Shown piece after piece: positions 51,819 through 59,641 of a stretch of 64,000 bases of DNA (its first letter is position 1; each line of letters starts with the position of its first letter). The notes beneath the pieces are model-generated. The model was not told where the DNA came from, ran no database searches, and was given only the letters and a program-made list of their open reading frames with translations. Source of the stretch: Candidatus Ribeiella danica (GTDB lineage Bacteria > Chloroflexota > Chloroflexia > Chloroflexales > Roseiflexaceae); NCBI GenBank assembly GCA_016717335.1, contig JADKFS010000016.1, positions 248,001 to 312,000 on the forward strand. Direction: 5' to 3'. The position numbers and the translations under genes were made by a program.

Positions 51819-54314
51819 TCAATGAACTGGCAGCTCGTGCCGCCCGGCCGGAAGTATTCGCGGCGACTGGCCTTCAATCTCCACGACCACTGGCACGGGC
51901 GAGTCCACTATCACCGCATCAGCGCTGGCCGCCACCGTAATCAGTCCGTGTGGTGTAGGTACGCTCCCCTTGGCCCAGGCCAGCCGGCCGAGGCGGGGGG
52001 CGATGCGCGCCTTGGCGTAGCCCGGCTCGGCGGGGGTGACTCCGAGCGTGTAGAAGACCATGTCGCGGGTGGGCGTGCAGCTCCAGCCGTGCGCGTGCGT
52101 GCCGAAGTCCCAGCATTCGCCGATCGTGTTGTAGCCGTCGACCAGGAATTGCGACCAGCGCCGGTATAGCTCGGGCAGGCGATCGGCCTGGCCCGCCAGC
52201 GCCACCGCGTCGTGGACGACATAGCTCATGAACGGCTCGGCCAGCACGATCTGCCGCTCCACGTCCCAGTCGATATCGTAGCGTCCCTCGCGGACCTGCC
52301 GCTGCCACTTCTCCATCGACTGCTCGCCTGCGCCGTTGCTCAGCCACGAGCGCACCACTAGCCGCTCAGCATCGGTGATCGTCTCGACGATGCGCGCCCA
52401 TCGTTCAGTCGGCGCCAGCCCTGCGATGATCGCAAGCGCGCCGGCCAGCTGGCTCATCTCCGGCCGCCGCTCGCCGTTCACGACGTGGTCGATATAGGAG
52501 CCGCGTTCGGCATCCCAAAACACCTCAAAACCGGAAACGATCCGCCCGTACACCCTTTCGGCCCAGCATTGCCGCCCGCGATCGCCGAGCCAGGCGGCCA
52601 TCTCGGCAAACTCGCGCAGGCCGCGCGCCCACAGCGCCGTCAGCACCGCGCTGGTGTCCTCGGTCGACACGCTGGACCAGTCCACCAGGTTCCACTCGGG
52701 CACGTCCTTCAGCACGCCGCTCGACGTCTGATAAGGTGTGTACCAGCGAAGAATGCGCTCGACCGTGGGCAGCAGCGCCGCGACGACCTCGCAATCGCCG
52801 CCGAAACGATAGCAGTTGAAGACGCCATGGATCCAGTGTAGTGACCAGTCGGGGATGGTGTAGATACCGCTCGCCTCGAGGTTGCCAACCACCGCCATGG
52901 GCAGAATACCGTCCGACCTGGGCGAGTTCGTCACGGTCAGGTAGTGCCAGGCCAGCCGCCAGTCTAGGTTGGTAGCCAGGTGGACCATTTGGTGGACTAC
53001 CGCGTCGCCGACCCACGAGCGCTGCTCGCGCGTCGGGCAGTCGATCAGCGCGTCGTGCGAGCAGAGCTGCACTGTCCGCACGCCGGCCTGGAAGATACGA
53101 TTCAGCTCGGCGTCGCTGCACGTGAAGCTCGCGCCCGCCTGCCACGGATACAGCTCCTCTTGCACGGCAAAGTGGCGCAGCGTCACCGTTCCCACGGCCC
53201 CGGATACGAGCACGTAGGCATAGCGGAAGCCATTCGAGTCGAACGTCTGAAAACGATCGTGGTGCCCCCGAGTGATATAGCGCGTCCCAGCACGGGATTT
53301 ATCCATGCTGACAGGTAGGGCTAGCGCGACCTCGGTAAACGACAGGTCGAGTAGCGTGCCGGCGGCGGCATCGACGTCGAAGGCGACCAGGCCCGAAACG
53401 ACCACGCCCATGTCGAAGCAGATCCGCGCCATGCCGCCAGCCGGGATGTCGAACGTCAGCGGCAGTCCGGTGCTGGGCACGACCGCCGCGGGCAGGTCAA
53501 TCGCCGCCTGAACGCGCGCGATCGGACCGCCGATCGAGTCGCTGAGCTGCCGCTCCAGCGTTTCGAGCCGGATGTCCATGGGTGTCTTCAGCTCGCCGGA
53601 CAGCGACGCGATCGGACGCGGGTAGAGCGGCCCATACGGATCGGTCGGCGGCTGCGTGCGCGCGAAGCCGCCGATGTGCATAGCTGCAACACGCTGCGCC
53701 GAACCCCAGGCGCTGTCGTCGAACTGAAGCTGCTGCCAATCGTACGGGAGACGGCGCGCGTCAAACACCTCGACCGGGACGCCGTCGCCATGATCGGTTC
53801 CATCGCGGCCAGTATCCGCCCATGCCTCGGCCTTTGTGGCCTTCCAGCTCGCGTCGCTGACGATCCAGCCCGCCGCGCCCAGATCGCACTCGAAGACCAG
53901 GATGCCACTCGTGCCAAGCGTGTTGTTCGGTGTGGCTGGCATCCAGAACGAGGTCGGCATCCCGTAATACTTCACGTAGATCGCCAGCACATTCTCGCCG
54001 GCCGCCAGGTAGGGCGCCAGGTCGACCATGTCGTAGTGCAGCCGGCGCGGCTGGCTGCGCAGCGGTCCCCGGCTGACCGGCTGGCCATTCACGAACAGCG
54101 CGTAGCGCGAGTCGGCAGTCAGGCGGGCGGGCGCGCGCTCGGGAACGCGGTCGATCTGGAATGTCTTGCGGAAGAGACCGTGGGATTCGCGTGCGTGCGG
54201 ACGGACCTCGGCGGACCAGAAGCCGCTTAGGGTCGCCGGCTCCTCAGGCGCCCAGATCCAATGGCCGCGCCAGCGAATCTCGGGGAAGTCGTGCCGCGTA
54301 ATCGGTGTGGACAT
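51819..54314 (-). CDS. Alpha-L-rhamnosidase-like protein (GH78 family)
   Basis: The 831-residue protein starts with a beta-sandwich (WIWAPEEPATLSGFWSAEVR, LFVNGQPVSRGPLRSQPRRL). It continues with a GH78-type (alpha/alpha)6 barrel: DALIDCPTREQRSWVGDAVV, the equivalent of the DCPQRDER motif, and EWNLVDWSS. The C-terminal part has GECWDFGTHAHGWSCTP. It differs strongly from the GH78 at 46767, suggesting another linkage or sugar. No signal peptide. It heads the three-glycosidase group, 125 bases after the ABC permease genes. Confidence 0.88.
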   Translation of the reverse strand: MSTPITRHDFPEIRWRGHWIWAPEEPATLSGFWSAEVRPHARESHGLFRKTFQIDRVPERAPARLTADSRYALFVNGQPVSRGPLRSQPRRLHYDMVDLAPYLAAGENVLAIYVKYYGMPTSFWMPATPNNTLGTSGILVFECDLGAAGWIVSDASWKATKAEAWADTGRDGTDHGDGVPVEVFDARRLPYDWQQLQFDDSAWGSAQRVAAMHIGGFARTQPPTDPYGPLYPRPIASLSGELKTPMDIRLETLERQLSDSIGGPIARVQAAIDLPAAVVPSTGLPLTFDIPAGGMARICFDMGVVVSGLVAFDVDAAAGTLLDLSFTEVALALPVSMDKSRAGTRYITRGHHDRFQTFDSNGFRYAYVLVSGAVGTVTLRHFAVQEELYPWQAGASFTCSDAELNRIFQAGVRTVQLCSHDALIDCPTREQRSWVGDAVVHQMVHLATNLDWRLAWHYLTVTNSPRSDGILPMAVVGNLEASGIYTIPDWSLHWIHGVFNCYRFGGDCEVVAALLPTVERILRWYTPYQTSSGVLKDVPEWNLVDWSSVSTEDTSAVLTALWARGLREFAEMAAWLGDRGRQCWAERVYGRIVSGFEVFWDAERGSYIDHVVNGERRPEMSQLAGALAIIAGLAPTERWARIVETITDAERLVVRSWLSNGAGEQSMEKWQRQVREGRYDIDWDVERQIVLAEPFMSYVVHDAVALAGQADRLPELYRRWSQFLVDGYNTIGECWDFGTHAHGWSCTPTRDMVFYTLGVTPAEPGYAKARIAPRLGRLAWAKGSVPTPHGLITVAASADAVIVDSPVPVVVEIEGQSPRILPAGRHELPVH

Positions 54315-54439
54315 GATGAGCTCTATAGCAGCAGATCACCGCTTGACCGCGCTATTGGTCAGGCTCTTGATCACAAGATTAATGCAGCGTCAGATACAGT
54401 GCCAGTAGGGTAGTCGCCGTTCGAACAGTCGCGGCTACC

Positions 54440-55360
54440 TCAACCCTTGATCGCACCGGATGTCATCCCAGAGACGATCTGTCGCTGGAAGAACATGAAC
54501 AGAATGAGCGGCGGGATCGAGATGACCACCACGTTCGCGAAGAGCAGGTTCCACTGCGAGCCAAATTGGCTGATGAAGCTGAACAACGTCAGCTGTGCAG
54601 TGACGTTCTCCGAGCCGGGCAGAAAGTAGAGCGGCCCGGCAAAATCGTTGTAGATGCCAACCGACGACACGACAATCACCGTCACAATGGCCGGCCGCAG
54701 CAGCGGCAGAATGATCGAAAAGAACACGCGCGTCGGAGACGCGCCATCCATGATGGCGGCCTCGTCGATCTCCCGCGGGATGGACGCCATGAACGCGCGC
54801 AAGACCAGCGTGGCGAAGGGCATGGTGAACGCGACTTCGACCATGATGAGGCCGAGCAGCGTTTTGTAGAGATGGAGCGACTGCAGCAAAAAGATCGTCG
54901 GCACGACCGCCGGGGGGATAATCAATCCCGCCAACATGACCGTGCTTGCCACGGATGCCACTCGATCGCGCCGGCGCTGCATCACAAAGGCAACCATTGC
55001 CGACAACAACACGATCAGCGTGACCGATCCCACCGTCAACAGCGCGCTGTTCCACAGTGCCAGTAGCATGCGATTGTTGCCATAGGTCACGACATCCCGG
55101 ATGTTTTTGAAGAGTTGAAATTGGCTTGGCCAGCTGAACTGGAATAGCGCCGCCTCCTGGCGCGTCTTCGCAGCGGTCATCACAATGAACACAAACGGCA
55201 CAACGAAGACGATGCCGATGACGACGAGCGCGGCCGCGTCGACCCAAATACTCTTGATGAACTTGCGACCGCTCGCAACTCCCATTCCAGTTCTTGACGA
55301 ATCAAGCGCTGGCGCGGCAGTCTCCAGTCTCGCACCCGTAGTCGTCTTCGGAACCTTCAT
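54440..55360 (-). CDS. CUT1-type sugar ABC transporter permease, MalG-like
   Basis: The 306-residue membrane subunit has six membrane segments. The EAA loop DEAAIMDGASPTRVFFSIILP is the contact site for a MalK/MsmX-type ATPase. The start overlaps the previous permease stop by 4 bases (ATGA). No ATPase gene is present in the operon, so a shared ATPase encoded elsewhere must energise it. Confidence 0.93.
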   Translation of the reverse strand: MKVPKTTTGARLETAAPALDSSRTGMGVASGRKFIKSIWVDAAALVVIGIVFVVPFVFIVMTAAKTRQEAALFQFSWPSQFQLFKNIRDVVTYGNNRMLLALWNSALLTVGSVTLIVLLSAMVAFVMQRRRDRVASVASTVMLAGLIIPPAVVPTIFLLQSLHLYKTLLGLIMVEVAFTMPFATLVLRAFMASIPREIDEAAIMDGASPTRVFFSIILPLLRPAIVTVIVVSSVGIYNDFAGPLYFLPGSENVTAQLTLFSFISQFGSQWNLLFANVVVISIPPLILFMFFQRQIVSGMTSGAIKG

Positions 55361-56235
55361 AGCTCCAGCTCCAGTCGGTTAAAGACCTGCATCAGCGGAT
55401 AGATGATGATCGTGACGAGAACGAAGAGCACGACATTGCCAGCGGTCGACAAGCCATAGAACCCGGCTTGATACTGCTTGAAGATCACCGATGGAAGCAC
55501 GTCCGATGCAAAGCCGGGTCCACCGTGCGTCATAGTCCAGATCAGGTCGAAGGATCGCAGCCCGCCGATAAACGAGAGCAGGATGACTGTGAACGTCGCG
55601 TTGCGGCTCAGGGGCAGGACGACATGACGGAACTTGACCCACGTCCCGCCCTCCAGCCGCGCGGCTTCAAAATAATCGGTCGGGATTGACAGGATGCCCG
55701 CGATAAAGATCACCATCGCGAGGCCGATACCCTTCCATACATCAACGAGCGCAACCGAGTAGAGCGCCAGCCGCGGGTTGCCCAGCCAATCCGGACTCGG
55801 CATGCCGATCGAGCCGAGGGCGGTGTTGATCAGCCCCGTGGATGGCTGCATGAGCGTGGCGAATGTGATCCCGACGGCAACAGTACTGACGAGCACCGGG
55901 AAGAAGATGATGCTTCGGAACAGCCCCTTGAGCCGCAGACTTGAGGTGAACAACATCGCCAGCGGCAGCCCCATGACAACTTTAAGTCCGCTGGTAAGCA
56001 CGGCATAGACGAGCGTGTTGCGCAGCCCGGATACGAGCTGGGGATCGCCCACAAAATCGCGATAGTTGTCGAGCCCGATGAATGTGGCATCGAACAGCGT
56101 CCAGCGCGTCAAGCTGAAGTAGAAGGCGAGCGCTGTCGGCACGAGAAAGAAGACGCCGAACACGAGCGCTGCCGGAAGATAAAACCAGCGCGGATACGTT
56201 CGCAGGACGATACGTGGCTGTGACTGGTTTAACAT
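55357..56235 (-). CDS. CUT1-type sugar ABC transporter permease, MalF-like
   Basis: The 292-residue membrane subunit has typical N-terminal LPAALVFGVFFLVPTALAFY and the EAA loop around DYFEAARLEGGTWVKFRHVV. It pairs with the MalG-like subunit. It lies 100 bases after the SBP gene, with a hairpin in the gap. Confidence 0.92.
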   Translation of the reverse strand: MLNQSQPRIVLRTYPRWFYLPAALVFGVFFLVPTALAFYFSLTRWTLFDATFIGLDNYRDFVGDPQLVSGLRNTLVYAVLTSGLKVVMGLPLAMLFTSSLRLKGLFRSIIFFPVLVSTVAVGITFATLMQPSTGLINTALGSIGMPSPDWLGNPRLALYSVALVDVWKGIGLAMVIFIAGILSIPTDYFEAARLEGGTWVKFRHVVLPLSRNATFTVILLSFIGGLRSFDLIWTMTHGGPGFASDVLPSVIFKQYQAGFYGLSTAGNVVLFVLVTIIIYPLMQVFNRLELEL

Positions 56236-56272
56236 AGCACCCTACCATGTTGTGTTCGAGCCGCGTGTGTCC

Positions 56273-56300
56273 GGGGGCCGGTTGTCGCTAGCCGGCCCCC
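56273..56300 (-). terminator. Intercistronic hairpin between SBP and permease genes
   Basis: GGGGGCCGG at 56273-56281 pairs perfectly with 56292-56300 around a 10-base loop. As in the opp operon, it follows the SBP gene and probably sets a higher SBP-to-permease ratio. Confidence 0.6.
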
Positions 56301-56335
56301 AGAACAACGTGACCAGCAGACGTCAAATAGGCTTA

Positions 56336-57745
56336 CTACCAGCCCGGCAGACCGAGCTGCTTGGCCTGCTTCTCAACATCCTTGTCGTAATTCGCCGCAG
56401 CGTCCTGAGGCGTCATCTGGCCGGATCCGACAGCAACGCAGATCTGCTCGAGATTCGGCCCCTTCACGGGAGAGAAGAACTCAAGCGCGGGCGCGGCCTT
56501 TCCGGAGTCGATATACCCTGCGATGTCCTTCACGGCCGGCAGAACGTTGTCGGGAAGCTTGGTTCCCTTGATCAGGTACGGGCCCTGGGGAGCGACCTTC
56601 GCTGTGATCGCGTCGACACCGGCCGTCGAGGCGATGAACCCCAGGAAATCCTTGGCCTCGGCGACGTGCTTACTGGTCTTTGGGATGTAGGTCCCGGCGG
56701 GCATCCAGATCGTCGCGCCGGCCTTGGAGGCGTCCGTGCCGGGGATGCCGAAGAAGCCAATGTCGTTCACCTTGTCGGGCGAGTTCGCCGCGATGGTGGA
56801 GAGCCCAAAGGAAAGCATCGGGAAATGAGCGCCCTCGCCATCCGCCAGTAGCTTCAGGCCCTGCTCGAATTTCGTGGTCGCGTAGTCCTTTTCATACCAG
56901 CCCTTCTGGTTGGCCTCTTGCAGGTACTCGAAGCCCTTCACTGCCGGGGGGGTCGTCGCGATCTTGAGCTTGTTGGCGGTGTAGTCCTGCGCGAAGTTTG
57001 GCTGCGCCAGCTGGACGTTGTAGTAGTCCGCGAGCACGAACAGCTGCGAGGTCCACGTGTCGCCGTAGGTCGCAATCACAGCAGTCTTGCCCGCTGCCTT
57101 GATTTTATCGTTGTTGGCTTCGAATTCAGCCCAGGTCGTTGGCACGCTCAGGCCGAGCTGCTGGTAGAGCTTCTTGTTATACAGGATACCGCCGCCCATC
57201 GCCGTGCCGCTCGGCACGCCAAAGATCTGCCCGTTCTGCGACACGGTCGGAAGGAATGTGGGGTCGATGTTGGCGATGAACGGCTCCTGCGAGATGTCGA
57301 CCAGCGTGTCGGCCGGATGGAGCGCCTGGAGCAGCGATCCGGAATTATACCAGAAGACATCGGCCATCTCGCCCGTCGCCAGGCGCGTCTTAACCAGGTT
57401 ATCGCCTTCGGTGCCGCCCGGTCGAGTCTCGACGTTGATGGTCACGTTCGGGTGGAGCGCGGTGTAGGCGTCGACGAGCGCTTGGGCGGTATCCTTGGTG
57501 TTCTGGCTGTCATCGACCAGATAGGTCAGCGCCACCGCCTCGCCAGTCGGGGCGGCCGTCGCAGCCGGCGCAGTGGTCGCAGCCGGAGCAGCCGGAGCAG
57601 CGGTCGCAGCTGCGCCGCTACCTGCCGCCGGGGCAGCGGTTGCAGCTGTCCCACCGCTGCTTGAGGGGGTTGTCGCGCCGCCGCACGCCGCTAGCACAAA
57701 GCTGAGCGCGAGTGCGAGCAGCAACAGATGGACCCGCTTGACCAT
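56336..57745 (-). CDS. Extracellular sugar-binding lipoprotein, SBP family 1
   Basis: From ATG 57745 (GGGGAG upstream) the 469-residue lipoprotein has signal peptide and lipobox LAAC (Cys about 21), then an Ala/Pro/Thr-rich tether. The binding domain includes ALVDAYTALHPNVTINVETR, FGVPSGTAMGGGILYNKKLY and a DFLGFIASTAGVDAITAK region. It delivers mono- or oligosaccharides to the two permeases. In this locus a rhamnose- or glucose-containing oligosaccharide is likely. Confidence 0.93.
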   Translation of the reverse strand: MVKRVHLLLLALALSFVLAACGGATTPSSSGGTAATAAPAAGSGAAATAAPAAPAATTAPAATAAPTGEAVALTYLVDDSQNTKDTAQALVDAYTALHPNVTINVETRPGGTEGDNLVKTRLATGEMADVFWYNSGSLLQALHPADTLVDISQEPFIANIDPTFLPTVSQNGQIFGVPSGTAMGGGILYNKKLYQQLGLSVPTTWAEFEANNDKIKAAGKTAVIATYGDTWTSQLFVLADYYNVQLAQPNFAQDYTANKLKIATTPPAVKGFEYLQEANQKGWYEKDYATTKFEQGLKLLADGEGAHFPMLSFGLSTIAANSPDKVNDIGFFGIPGTDASKAGATIWMPAGTYIPKTSKHVAEAKDFLGFIASTAGVDAITAKVAPQGPYLIKGTKLPDNVLPAVKDIAGYIDSGKAAPALEFFSPVKGPNLEQICVAVGSGQMTPQDAAANYDKDVEKQAKQLGLPGW

Positions 57746-58141
57746 GGTACTACTCCCCTTTCTGAGAGATCTGCTGTGGGCCACCACGTCGGTTCCCACT
57801 GTCTGGATTGGCCGAAGAACCGTCGGCTACGGATTGTTCCTGCTGCCGGAGCCAAGCCTCAACGGCCTGATGTCATCCGGTCAAGCCGAGACACCGCTTT
57901 TGGCGTGTATCCACCAAGCTCATGCAGAAAACAGCGTATAGATCTCCTGTCCAGCTCCATGGGAAGCTGGCCAGAACGTGGGTGCGCGGACATAGCTATG
58001 GCAGAGCGGCTGGATCGTGGATGATCAGGCTGTGCGTAGAGCACCGCGCCGGATGGTCATTAAGATGTTGAGTGGAGGTGAGTGCGATGTTAGCGCGGTT
58101 TGGGAGCTGGATCGCGTGGCATGATCTATCTCCTCATCGAG
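57746..58141. other. Promoter region of the ABC operon with a gene remnant
   Basis: About 395 bases. It must include the promoter of the SBP gene, but no copy of the TTCATTCAATGAA-type operator seen at 59452 and 63092 was found. A short remnant of another gene is present (see 57780-57875). Confidence 0.4.
57780..57875 (-). pseudogene. Remnant of the 30159-type small protein
   Basis: One minus frame reads HQAVEAWLRQQEQ immediately after an in-frame stop, matching HQAVEAWLQQQH at the C-terminus of the 30159-30374 protein. Similarity is also visible at DNA level over about 30 bases. The N-terminal part is absent. Confidence 0.4.
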
Positions 58142-59392
58142 CTATACCAGCGCCAGCGCGCGAACGGCGCGCACAGGCTCGGTTTCTTGCTGGTGTACCG
58201 GGGACGTAAACAGCGCGCTCAGGACGACGCAGGCGGCGCCGCGTGCCCACATATCATTCCCGCCGGGCTCAGTCAAGATGCGCAGCGAGTCCGCCAGCCC
58301 GTCAAAGGCGTGGGCGCGCAGTGCGGCCTCCATCGGCTCGAAGTACCAGCGGCCACCGCAGACGGCCTCGCCATTGATGATCAGCAGCTGAGGATTGAGG
58401 ATATTGACCAGATTGGCGATCCCAATGCCAAGCCAGCGTCCCGCATTGCTGAGCATGCGCCGCGCAAGCACATCGCCGGCATCTGCTGCACGGGCAACTG
58501 CCTCAAGCGTTAGGGGCTCCACCCCGGCGAGTGTGCTTAACGCGCCAACCGCCAGCGCCTCGCTCACCTGGCGAAGAATCGCCGGCTCGGCGGCAAGCGA
58601 TTCGAGGCAGCCCTGCTTGCCGCAGGTGCAGCGGGGACCATCCACCTGGAGCACGATATGGCCGAACTCGCCCGCGCCGCTCATGGCGCCGCGGTAGATC
58701 TGGCCGTTGGTCACGACGCCGGCGCCGATACCATAGCCTGCGACGATCGTGACAAAGTGGTCGACGCCGCGCCCGGCGCCGAACCACTGTTCGGCGATCG
58801 TCAGCGTCCGGGCGTCATTCTCCAGTAGAATCGGGATGCCAAAGTGTGCGGCGAGCGGCGCGGCGAGCGGCACATCGCGCCAGCCAAAGTGGGGCGCGAC
58901 GCGGGAGATGCCGGCGTCCGTATCGACAATGCCATTCACGCCGACGCCCATTCCGAGCAGCCGGGTACGGTCAATCTGCGCAATCGCCAGCAGGTTTTCG
59001 ACCGCCTCGATCGTCGCCTTGATCACCTGGTCTGCGGGAAGCTCCTCAGGCGCATGGCGAAGCTGGTCGTCATCGTTCAGCGGCGTCTCGGTTGCGTAGA
59101 GCACATTGGCGTTAAGGTCGGTCAAAACACACGCAATCGCACGCACGGCGAGTTTGACGCCGATCACAAAGCCAGCCTGTGGGTTGAGCCGCAATAGCAC
59201 CGCGCGGCGACCGGCACGACCATCGCTCTCGGCTTCGCCAACCTCGTGTACCAGGCCACGATCGATCAGCTCACCCGTGATCCCCGAAACAGCCGCCGGG
59301 CTGAGGCCCGAAATCTCGGCGACATCCTTGCGCGAGATCGGCCCGCGACCCTGAATGAGCTGCAAGACCAACTGCTGGTTGATCTGTTTCAT
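58142..59392 (-). CDS. ROK family transcriptional repressor
   Basis: The 416-residue protein has an N-terminal winged helix (ISRKDVAEISGLSPAAVSGITG). The ROK domain follows, with sugar/phosphate-binding segments GMGVGVNGIVDTDAG and GYGIGAGVVTNGQIYRGAMS and the zinc-binding motif CTCGKQGCLE (about residue 256). NagC/XylR-type ROK repressors release DNA on binding a sugar. The promoter at 59468-59496 and the palindrome at 59452 suggest autoregulation. The same site precedes the secreted GH3 gene, so this is the likely regulator of the rhamnoside/glucoside locus. Confidence 0.93.
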   Translation of the reverse strand: MKQINQQLVLQLIQGRGPISRKDVAEISGLSPAAVSGITGELIDRGLVHEVGEAESDGRAGRRAVLLRLNPQAGFVIGVKLAVRAIACVLTDLNANVLYATETPLNDDDQLRHAPEELPADQVIKATIEAVENLLAIAQIDRTRLLGMGVGVNGIVDTDAGISRVAPHFGWRDVPLAAPLAAHFGIPILLENDARTLTIAEQWFGAGRGVDHFVTIVAGYGIGAGVVTNGQIYRGAMSGAGEFGHIVLQVDGPRCTCGKQGCLESLAAEPAILRQVSEALAVGALSTLAGVEPLTLEAVARAADAGDVLARRMLSNAGRWLGIGIANLVNILNPQLLIINGEAVCGGRWYFEPMEAALRAHAFDGLADSLRILTEPGGNDMWARGAACVVLSALFTSPVHQQETEPVRAVRALALV

Positions 59393-59451
59393 CAGTGCCC
59401 GATCGCCTTTTTGAGAATAGCCTCATGACGGTGCTCGCTACGTTTGTTTGC

Positions 59452-59496
59452 TTCATTGAATGAACGAACTATACTGCGACTAAGGCATTTTGTCAA
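59452..59496 (-). promoter_or_regulatory. Promoter and ROK operator of the repressor gene
   Basis: On the minus strand TTGACA (59491-59496) and TATAGT (59468-59473) are 17 bases apart. Immediately downstream TTCGTTCATTCAATGAA (59452-59468) contains the perfect palindrome TTCATTCAATGAA. A repressor bound there would overlap the transcript start. Confidence 0.75.
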
Positions 59497-59584
59497 GAGG
59501 CAATCTTACACGCTCGTCTGGGTAATCAATACAGTGAAGAGGCCCTGAAGCGTATGCAATCTGCGCAAACCGGGCCATGAACAC

Positions 59585-59624
59585 CGACGAGGGCCAGTGC
59601 CTGGTCTAGCACTGGTCCTCGTCG
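59585..59624 (-). terminator. Hairpin terminator of the secreted GH3 gene
   Basis: A 16-bp stem with one mismatch (59585-59600 with 59609-59624, arm CGACGAGGGCCAGTGC) has an 8-base loop. It begins 17 bases beyond the GH3 stop and precedes the ROK promoter. Confidence 0.7.
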
Positions 59625-59641
59625 CGCCATCCGACGACGGC

